DNA of 7,147 nt. It comes from Candidatus Gottesmanbacteria bacterium. Lineage in GTDB: Bacteria > Patescibacteriota > Microgenomatia > UBA10105 > UBA927. Both the position numbers and the translations under genes were made by a program. Under the pieces are notes generated by a model. It was not told the DNA's origin, searched no databases, and worked only from the letters and a program-made list of their open reading frames with translations. The DNA lies in NCBI GenBank assembly GCA_026396845.1, contig JAPLWC010000008.1, forward strand, positions 1-7,147, in the 5' to 3' direction. This document shows positions 1 through 4,088 of the stretch, in pieces. Each line of letters starts with the position of its first letter. Position 1 is the stretch's first letter.

Positions 1-455
1 ACCAGAAGTTCCTGAACCACGGTATTGGTATTTTCAACAAACTGTATTACCTGATCACGTAGGAATAATCTCGTATCCGTATTCGTCTGATCATTTCTGC
101 TTCTCGCGGTATGAAGTTTACCGGCAACTTCAATCCCCAGCTTGTCCGTAAGCCACGACTAGATATTCGTATGGACATCCTCTTTTGCCGGATCAATGGT
201 AAATTTACCCGTTTTGGCCAAGGCTTCCAGTTCAACGAGCCCTTTGAGGATTTTTCCTGCATCAGATTTGGGAATAATACCGATTTTGGCGAGCATGACA
301 CAGTGTGCTTTGTTTACCCACAGGTCATAGGGCAAAAGCTTTTCATCAGCCGGCGAAACGGCAACCACATCCCGGCCGGCGGTAAACGCAATGACCGCTT
401 CGCTGGGCTTTTGGCTGAATGCCGCGCCCCACAATTTTTGTGTGTTTTTTTCCAT
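1..455 (-). CDS. argH: Argininosuccinate lyase, N-terminal part, interrupted by an in-frame amber codon; runs off the left edge
   Basis: ArgH splits argininosuccinate into arginine and fumarate, the last step of arginine synthesis, in the cytoplasm. The start ATG (455-453) opens a reading frame with the family's N-terminal pattern: KLWGAAF, then LLPYDLWVNKAH, MLAKIGII and EDVHTNI. The codon after HTNI is TAG (161-159), where the family normally has glutamate (NIE). The same frame continues after the TAG as SWLTDKLG, VAGKLHTARSRNDQ and TDTRLFLRDQ to the window edge, so the frame is intact apart from this one codon. About 151 codons are visible, roughly a third of the family's usual 450-480. 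The start sits directly after the leader terminator's U-run; an AAGGGG Shine-Dalgarno-like stretch (469-464) lies 8 nt upstream. Family assignment is firm. Whether a working protein is made is uncertain: nonsense mutation, sequencing error, or suppression are all possible. Confidence 0.9.
159..161 (-). other. In-frame TAG codon inside argH
   Basis: The minus-strand codon 161-159 is TAG, after residue 98 (HTNI). Family-typical sequence follows in the same frame, so no base is missing or added. GAG to TAG is a single G-to-T change at the conserved glutamate position. Another gene in this window (833-1729) ends with TAG, which argues against general reassignment of UAG. Confidence 0.85.
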
Positions 456-508
456 AAAAAAATCCCCTTGAGCCTCGTACCCTTAAGAGGGTAAGAGGCG
501 CAAAGGGA
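456..508 (-). terminator. Rho-independent terminator of the T-box leader
   Basis: On the minus strand, CCCTT-GCCTC-ACCCT pairs with AGGGT-GAGGC-AAGGG around a CTTA loop, with small internal loops, and is followed by seven T (462-456). The last T is adjacent to the argH ATG at 455. The 3' arm contains the only plausible Shine-Dalgarno (AAGGGG), so the folded terminator would also hide the ribosome-binding site. The 5' arm TCCCT overlaps the antiterminator's 3' arm, giving the mutually exclusive folds expected of a T-box switch. Confidence 0.85.
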
Positions 509-573
509 CTCTCATCCGTCAACTGACGGAGAGGGTGGTGCCACCCTAATTTTCAACCCTTTGTTTATTAGAC

Positions 574-621
574 AAAAAATCTGCTGTATTTACCTCGCCT
601 CAGGCGGGTAGCCTTGACAGC
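574..621 (-). terminator. Terminator-like hairpin with U-run upstream of the T-box
   Basis: GCTGT (621-617) pairs with ACAGC (587-583), and the top of the stem is formed by the GC-rich palindrome at 591-610. Three bases after the stem comes a run of six T (579-574). It could be a second attenuator or simply one of the structural stems of the leader. Confidence 0.4.
591..610. repeat. Short GC-rich palindromic repeat in the argH leader
   Basis: TACC-CGCC and GGCG-GGTA (minus strand) pair around a TGA loop with one bulged A. It shares the 10-mer TACCCGCCTG with the palindrome at 1791-1831, on the opposite strand, which suggests members of one dispersed palindrome family of the sort common in Patescibacteria. 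Confidence 0.5.
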
Positions 622-639
622 AAATGAGTTGACTCATTT
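622..639 (-). other. Perfect 18-nt inverted repeat in the argH leader
   Basis: AAATGAG and CTCATTT flank a 4-nt loop, giving a perfect 7-bp stem. Within the transcribed leader it is probably an RNA hairpin. The spacing between TGA and TCA (6 nt) differs from the 8 nt of the usual ArgR box, so an arginine-repressor site is not supported. Confidence 0.5.
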
Positions 640-681
640 AATGAAGCGTACTTGTCCCTCCTTTCTCCTTCATCGCCATTT

Positions 682-715
682 GCCGTGTACCGAACTCTTG
701 TTCTGGTACTGCGGC
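682..715 (-). other. Strong hairpin at the 5' end of the argH leader, loop AAGA
   Basis: GCCG/CGGC, GTACC/GGTAC and GAAC/GTTC stack into one hairpin of 13 base pairs with a small internal loop, a bulged A and an AAGA tetraloop. It lies about 20 nt from the predicted transcription start, where a T-box Stem I would be expected. The loop contains AGA, an arginine codon; reading this as the specifier is speculation. Confidence 0.55.
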
Positions 716-742
716 TATTCAATTTTCAATTACAAGGTTAAA

Positions 743-771
743 AGTTTATCACTCCTTACTCCCCTTGTCAA
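743..771 (-). promoter_or_regulatory. Sigma-70-type promoter for the argH leader
   Basis: TTGACA (771-766, perfect -35) is followed by exactly 17 nt and TAAACT (748-743) as the -10. The start would fall near 736-738, about 280 nt ahead of argH, which leaves room for the T-box leader. Confidence 0.75.
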
Positions 772-791
772 GCCCCATAATAATTTTCCTC

Positions 792-820
792 TTTACATCC
801 CACCCTATTCGGACTATAGT
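792..820 (+). promoter_or_regulatory. Promoter of the 298-residue gene; predicts a near-leaderless mRNA
   Basis: TTTACA (792-797) is separated by exactly 17 nt from TATAGT (815-820). Transcription would start near 827, only about 6 nt before the ATG at 833, with no room for a Shine-Dalgarno. This fixes the gene start at 833 rather than at an upstream in-frame codon at 614. Confidence 0.72.
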
Positions 821-832
821 CAGTCAAACCAT

Positions 833-1729
833 ATGTTTGAAGCAATAAAGGCTTTTAGAAATGAGTTGAGAACGCAACTATCTGGCCCAGATCAATTAAT
901 TTACAATAAACCGCCATTAGTCGGCGGTCTGCTGGCTGATTTGAGAGAGATCGAGCCCGAAATAAGACAAACTGTGTTAAACGAGATAACGGCGCGATCA
1001 CATCAATATGATAATGCATACCTCATGACGATGATGATGAGAAAAACCGGCGACCGGACCGGTTTAATGAGCTTACTTATCGGACGAAGTCACAGTCCTG
1101 CAGAAACATTAGCGATAGTGGAAAGCCAGGGACGTACCATCCTTGATCAGTTGGGTAAATTACCCGATGAAGAACATAATCTGGTGTTTGCAATGCTCAA
1201 CGGCAATAAAACGAGTTGGAAGGCTGTGCTCACACTGGACACGATCATGGAACAGACAGTCAACCGGCTTAAAACAGAAGGTGTACCCCCAGCTATAGAA
1301 ACCTTTCGCGGTCTTAATGAAGATGCTCTGAAAGAATTATATGCAGATGAACATAGAAAACAAACGCTCAACAAAAAAAACCAAGTAATGTACCAACTCT
1401 TTACGGGAGCTCTGAAACCAACAATTTTCTATAGAGAAACCGCCGGCGTGGTCCACCAGCAATACATGCTGCCTGCCATGCCATTAGAAAATCAAGAGCT
1501 ACTGAATGCCATCTTACCGGAGGAAATCAGTCAGACAGAGACGGACGTGGGCCCGTATTCTCCTCTTGGAATCATGTTTTATATCAATATGGCGGGTCAC
1601 CCCCTAGCACGGAGTACGGCAACATTCACACAACAGTTATTAGGCGATAGATGGAAACAATTAGCACAAATGAACCCCGACCAAGTGCGAATGGAAGCTA
1701 TACGGAATTTGATGAGCTGGAAAAGATAG
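833..1729 (+). CDS. Uncharacterised 298-residue cytoplasmic protein
   Basis: I do not recognise this protein. It begins MFEAIKAFRNELRTQLSG and ends RNLMSWKR with a TAG stop. It has no signal peptide or membrane segment. The make-up is mixed polar with many predicted helices: residues about 1-30, a helical stretch with MTMMMRKTGDR near residue 65-72, and a charged segment ELYADEHRKQTLNKKNQ near 167-183. The C-terminal third contains PLGIMFYINMAGHPLA. No nucleotide-binding, metal-binding or DNA-binding motif stands out. The start at 833 is set by the promoter 12 nt upstream. An in-frame extension back to 614 would run antisense through the argH leader and has no coding character. The gene diverges from argH and converges on comEC, so its neighbours give no functional clue. 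Being real is likely, from its length and promoter; its function is unknown. Confidence 0.8.
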   Translation: MFEAIKAFRNELRTQLSGPDQLIYNKPPLVGGLLADLREIEPEIRQTVLNEITARSHQYDNAYLMTMMMRKTGDRTGLMSLLIGRSHSPAETLAIVESQGRTILDQLGKLPDEEHNLVFAMLNGNKTSWKAVLTLDTIMEQTVNRLKTEGVPPAIETFRGLNEDALKELYADEHRKQTLNKKNQVMYQLFTGALKPTIFYRETAGVVHQQYMLPAMPLENQELLNAILPEEISQTETDVGPYSPLGIMFYINMAGHPLARSTATFTQQLLGDRWKQLAQMNPDQVRMEAIRNLMSWKR

Positions 1730-1743
1730 AATCTTCTCCTCGA

Positions 1744-1836
1744 TTACCTGTCTATCACTTCCCAATTTTTCCCGTCGCTCACCACTTCTATACCCGCCTG
1801 CAAGCGCCTGAGCGCAGCGATGGCGGGCAGGTCCCC
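1744..1836 (-). pseudogene. In-frame remnant of the ComEC C-terminus beyond a premature stop
   Basis: After the TAA at 1839-1837 the same frame stays open to a TAA at 1746-1744. It reads through the palindromic repeat (LPAIAALRRLQAG) and then GIEVVSDGKNWEVIDR. The last part resembles the usual end of ComEC-type metallo-beta-lactamase domains, where an acidic DG(x)IE(V/I)VSDG-like strand closes the fold. The intervening 40-50 residues expected after HHG, including the conserved GHP segment, are absent. This suggests deletion combined with repeat insertion, or an assembly collapse at the repeat. The homology is judged by eye only. Confidence 0.5.
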
Positions 1837-1851
1837 TTATCTAACTTCCCA
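1757..1851. repeat. 8-bp direct repeats flanking the ComEC break
   Basis: ACTTCCCA occurs at 1757-1764 and 1844-1851, 87 nt apart (29 codons, in frame). On the coding strand both copies encode WEV shortly before a stop (WEVR and WEVIDR). They enclose the palindrome at 1791-1831. They could be a target-site duplication or the microhomology of a rearrangement; 8 bp can also recur by chance. Confidence 0.4.
1791..1831. repeat. Palindromic repeat at the 3' end of comEC
   Basis: CCCGCC (1793-1798) and GGCGGG (1822-1827) flank an inner perfect hairpin GCGC-CTGA-GCGC (1804-1815). It shares TACCCGCCTG with the repeat at 591-610. It sits exactly where the ComEC sequence breaks down. It lacks a T-run, so it is not a standard terminator, although it lies between convergent genes. 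Confidence 0.6.
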
Positions 1852-2532
1852 CCCATGGTGCGGGACTTTTAGCAGTTCGACCTGTCCGTCTGCCAGTTGA
1901 TCGCCGGTATACTGGCCTTCCACATGGGAATCCGCATCGCCGGGAAATAGCGCGTCAAATGAACCATACCGCAGGAAAAATACGACGCAACCATCGTTCA
2001 GCTCTGCATCCGTACTTACTCCCAATACGGCGCCTACCGGCTGCATGCGAGCGATCTGAGTTTCTGACGGCCAGATGACCGATAGGGAGGTTAGACCGAT
2101 GGTGATGTGCTCTCCGCCGGTCACCAGACGCTCCGGAATGTGGTGCGTTTTGATCGCCGAAACAAATTGGGCGTACACATCGGACGCGCTTAACAAGTGA
2201 CTGCGTACCACATAGTCAACCTTGTACCGGTTTAAAACAGACACAAGGCCTTTGAGGTGATCATTTTGTGGGTGACTGTTGACAACCATCGTTATTTCCC
2301 TGTCCCAAAACGGCATGTGGCGTCCGAGGCACTGCAATACCATATCGTTGGGTCCGCCGTCCACAAGCATATCGCGTCCGTCGGGGAACCGGATGTAAAC
2401 GGCATCCCCCTGACCGACATTACAAAAGAACATATGCAGTTTTCCGTCCGGAAGAGACCCAAGGAAACTAACAAGCAGTATACAGCCTGTAATTATTCCG
2501 CTTATCACGTATCCCCAGCGCAGTTTAAACAT
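1837..2532 (-). CDS. comEC: ComEC C-terminal metallo-beta-lactamase domain, separate ORF, truncated after HHG
   Basis: This 231-residue ORF carries one membrane helix (residues about 7-26) and then the MBL-fold domain found at the C-terminus of ComEC, thought to degrade the non-transforming strand during uptake. Visible motifs are PDGKLHMFFCNVGQGDA (28-44), VDGG (57-60), the metal-binding loop SHPQNDH (86-92), LFPGDADSH (195-203) and LKVPHHG (221-227). The HPQNDH loop keeps the first H and final DH of the ComEC form. The protein stops four residues after HHG, whereas family members continue about 50-60 residues, so metal binding and folding are doubtful. It is in the same frame as the competence-domain ORF upstream, separated by 105 nt with three stop codons. 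It has its own ATG with AGAGG (2546-2542) 9 nt before, so independent translation is plausible. It is either a naturally split ComEC or a decaying one. Confidence 0.8.
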   Translation of the reverse strand: MFKLRWGYVISGIITGCILLVSFLGSLPDGKLHMFFCNVGQGDAVYIRFPDGRDMLVDGGPNDMVLQCLGRHMPFWDREITMVVNSHPQNDHLKGLVSVLNRYKVDYVVRSHLLSASDVYAQFVSAIKTHHIPERLVTGGEHITIGLTSLSVIWPSETQIARMQPVGAVLGVSTDAELNDGCVVFFLRYGSFDALFPGDADSHVEGQYTGDQLADGQVELLKVPHHGWEVR

Positions 2533-2637
2533 AATCAGTAGCCTCTAGTGAATAATTTTGCGCCCAATATTTTTCATTTTTTACCCATGAGGGGTTTGGT
2601 TTGATATAGTCATTTTGAGACTGACTTTTTCTATAAC
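2533..2637 (-). other. 105-nt gap between the two ComEC halves
   Basis: Translation in the shared frame meets TGA (2640-2638), TAA and TAG before the next ATG. The +1 alternative frame stays open across the gap to a TAA (2527-2525) but encodes polar, non-membrane sequence (SQSQNDYIKPNPSWVKNEKY), not the helices expected here. So one simple frameshift does not rebuild ComEC. No good promoter or terminator is visible in it. Confidence 0.6.
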
Positions 2638-3438
2638 TCACCATCCGAGACTGGAAAACGGCAATTTCGCCGTCCACTGAACCATTAAAATCAGGTATTC
2701 CAATAGTACCCAACTGATCCATCCGAACACGTACCCCAATGGTAACCAGATCCACCCCAGTATCGCCGACGCCATGCCGAGAGCTGTCACGGGAGCAATG
2801 ACCCACCCGATGAGAATATTCGTCAGGGGAGACACAAGGGAAATTCTTCTGAACACGAAAAGGATGAGGGGAATGGTAAATACCTGGGCGGAAAGGGTGA
2901 CACGGAGACTGTCTTCGATAAAAGCTTTGACAAAATTTTTCGAAGGGACAGCGCTTTTTCCTCCGAACAAAATAATCCCCAGTGTCGCGAGCGCCGAAAG
3001 CTGAAAAGAAAGGTCTCCGATCCATGAGGGTTTAACAATCAACATAATACTCACCGTGAGAACGAAGCTGAATATGCTCCAAGTAGGCCGTCCGAGGAGG
3101 ACGGCAAATAATGTAAGAGAGCCCATGATGGCGGCCCTCACAACACTCGGACTCGCCCCTACAAACCATACAAAACCTATAATAATCAGCACCGTCAGCA
3201 AACTGGCTATACGCCTGCTAACAAACCGCAGAAGTGTGAGTATCGAAAGATCAGCCAAAATCGAGATGTTCATGCCGGAGAGCGCGATAATATGCAGTGT
3301 CCCGGTTGTCGTTAATGCATCAAGAAAATCTTTTGACAGCGTCGCCTTGGTACCAAATAAAATACCGGCCAAAAGTCCGGCGTGAGGCTCGGGAAGAACC
3401 TGGTTGATAACGGATGTAAATGTCGAAACGGTAACCAT
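2638..3438 (-). CDS. comEC: ComEC competence-domain membrane protein (channel half), lacking the N-terminal OB domain
   Basis: ComEC forms the inner-membrane channel for single-stranded DNA in natural transformation. This 266-residue ORF holds the competence domain: LPEPHAGLLAGILFG (15-29), TGTLHIIALSGMNI (45-58), SPSVVRAAIMG (96-106), SFQLSALATLGI (144-155) and PLTNILIGWVIAPVTALGM (204-222), with about six to eight hydrophobic helices. The usual N-terminal helices and OB-fold domain (DUF4131) are missing: only 12 codons lie upstream before an in-frame TGA. The ATG at 3438 follows comEA by 16 nt, with AGGA (3448-3445) 6 nt ahead, so the start is credible and the genes are probably co-transcribed. 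The ORF ends in TGA just after PFSSLGW, where the full protein would continue into further helices and the MBL domain. Confidence 0.85.
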   Translation of the reverse strand: MVTVSTFTSVINQVLPEPHAGLLAGILFGTKATLSKDFLDALTTTGTLHIIALSGMNISILADLSILTLLRFVSRRIASLLTVLIIIGFVWFVGASPSVVRAAIMGSLTLFAVLLGRPTWSIFSFVLTVSIMLIVKPSWIGDLSFQLSALATLGIILFGGKSAVPSKNFVKAFIEDSLRVTLSAQVFTIPLILFVFRRISLVSPLTNILIGWVIAPVTALGMASAILGWIWLPLGYVFGWISWVLLEYLILMVQWTAKLPFSSLGW

Positions 3439-3454
3439 AGGCCGTCCTAGGGCA

Positions 3455-4024
3455 TTATAGTGACAGGTTGTTTTTCAGTTTTTCGTATAAAGACGGCCCA
3501 ATTGCCTTTTTTGTGACCAAATCATCCAGCGTCTGGTACGGCCGGTTGTCAATGATTTTTTGTGCGGTGACCGGTCCCACGCCGGGAAGAGAATCCAGCT
3601 CACTTTGAGATCCGGAGTTTACGGAAACTAGGGGAGATAAGGGAGATTGGGGTGATTGGGGGGAGGACGAAAGAGAAGGAATGTAGATTTTTCCACCGTC
3701 GACGAGTTTGGCGGCGCGGTTCATGGTTTTGGCAAACAATGCGTCATCTGCATCCCTCTCCAATCCTCCGGCGGCCGCAATGGCATCCTCTACTCTGGCT
3801 CCGCCGGGTAAGGTATACACACCGGGACTGGCGACCGCGCCCTCAACATCTACAGTAAGCACTGCACTACTACTTGCCTCAACTCTGTCAGAAGAAAATT
3901 CTATCGGCGTCGGCGTTTGGGTTGATTTAACAAGAAGAACGATGGATACTATGATGGTAAGTACGCTTATCCCACCCAGAAAAATGGGAATTTTATAGTT
4001 TCGAAGGATAGCCGCCGCATCCAT
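3455..4024 (-). CDS. comEA: ComEA-type DNA receptor: membrane anchor, SLBB domain, helix-hairpin-helix
   Basis: ComEA binds incoming double-stranded DNA at the outer face of the membrane and hands it to ComEC. The 189-residue protein has a short cytoplasmic N-terminus and one membrane helix (residues about 12-33). A beta-grasp SLBB domain follows (about 55-117, VDVEGAVASPGVYTLPGGAR to KLVDGGKIYIPS), then a Ser/Pro/Gln-rich linker (118-137, SPQSPQSPLSP). The C-terminus is a helix-hairpin-helix DNA-binding domain (144-187, SLPGVGPVTAQKII and IGPSLYEKLKN). All parts expected of ComEA are present and length is normal, so unlike comEC it looks intact. The ATG at 4024 has no Shine-Dalgarno. The predicted transcription start coincides with it, suggesting a leaderless mRNA. 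comEC follows 16 nt downstream in the same operon. Confidence 0.93.
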   Translation of the reverse strand: MDAAAILRNYKIPIFLGGISVLTIIVSIVLLVKSTQTPTPIEFSSDRVEASSSAVLTVDVEGAVASPGVYTLPGGARVEDAIAAAGGLERDADDALFAKTMNRAAKLVDGGKIYIPSLSSSPQSPQSPLSPLVSVNSGSQSELDSLPGVGPVTAQKIIDNRPYQTLDDLVTKKAIGPSLYEKLKNNLSL

Positions 4025-4031
4025 TAGGAAT

Positions 4032-4060
4032 ATTTAACTACGACTACTTCTTCTTGACAA
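4032..4060 (-). promoter_or_regulatory. comEA promoter, predicted leaderless start
   Basis: TTGTCA (4060-4055) and TTAAAT (4037-4032) are separated by 17 nt. Seven nucleotides after the -10 comes the ATG of comEA (4024), so the transcript should begin at or next to the start codon. The -35 overlaps that of the divergent promoter. Confidence 0.6.
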
Positions 4061-4064
4061 GAAG
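4050..4064. promoter_or_regulatory. Perfect 15-bp palindrome holding both divergent -35 boxes
   Basis: CTTCTTG-A-CAAGAAG is a perfect 7-1-7 inverted repeat centred on 4057. Read rightward it contains TTGACA (4054-4059); read leftward, TTGTCA (4060-4055). It could be only the result of sharing a -35 region, or also an operator controlling both genes. Confidence 0.6.
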
Positions 4065-4082
4065 CATAAAAAAACGTATAGA
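4054..4082 (+). promoter_or_regulatory. Near-consensus promoter of the PRTase-like gene, predicted leaderless start
   Basis: TTGACA (4054-4059, perfect), a 17-nt A-rich spacer and TATAGA (4077-4082). Transcription should begin at about 4088-4090, on the GTG start at 4089. The AGGAGG at 4084-4089 would then lie outside or at the very 5' end of the mRNA, so it would not act as a ribosome-binding site. Confidence 0.75.
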
Positions 4083-4088
4083 GAGGAG

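Larger units (their letters stand above)
456..737 (-). ncRNA. Probable T-box leader RNA of argH
   Basis: T-box leaders bind a specific tRNA; an uncharged tRNA stabilises an antiterminator and allows transcription of amino-acid or aminoacyl-tRNA synthetase genes. The evidence is at the 3' end: AGGGTGGCACCACC (547-534) matches the conserved T-box AGGGUGGNACCRC. An insertion hairpin follows (CCGTCA/TGACGG with CTCT/AGAG, about 531-509). Then TCCCT (508-504) can pair with the AGGG, and TCCCTTTG continues into a strong terminator. A promoter of good quality (771-743) predicts a start near 737. The upstream part holds hairpins at 682-715, 622-639 and 583-621, plus an AGTAC element near 650. A classical long Stem I with a specifier loop is not evident to me, so the cognate tRNA is unproved; arginine is the natural guess from the gene. 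One caution: the T-box sequence is itself a perfect inverted repeat (AGGGTGG CA CCACCCT). Confidence 0.72.

Noticed and set aside
159..161. Genetic code with UAG or UGA reassigned
   Set aside because: TAG ends the 833-1729 gene, and TGA ends the 4089-5165 gene right beside the leuS stop. Reading the comEC TGA as glycine leads only to further stops and no ComEC-like sequence.
111..494. Plus-strand open frame of 127 codons opposite argH
   Set aside because: It is the antisense shadow of argH and of the leader terminator, with no recognisable product.
622..639. Arginine repressor (ArgR) operator ahead of argH
   Set aside because: The palindrome has TGA and TCA 6 nt apart rather than the 8 nt of ARG boxes, and it lies about 100 nt inside the transcript, where an RNA hairpin is the simpler reading.
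614..832. N-terminal extension of the 833-1729 gene to an upstream start at 614
   Set aside because: It would be antisense to the argH leader hairpins, has no ribosome-binding site, and the promoter at 792-820 lies downstream of it.
1791..1831. Bidirectional terminator between the convergent genes
   Set aside because: There is an inverted repeat, but no T-run on either side.
2525..3025. Alternative-frame ORF across comEC (166 codons)
   Set aside because: It overlaps conserved competence-domain sequence in another frame, and its tail across the gap is polar, unlike ComEC helices. I treat it as a shadow.
3600..3665. Tandem repeat or phase-variable tract
   Set aside because: The G-rich near-repeats encode the Ser/Pro/Gln linker of ComEA (SPQSPQSPLSP); imperfect linker repeats explain them.
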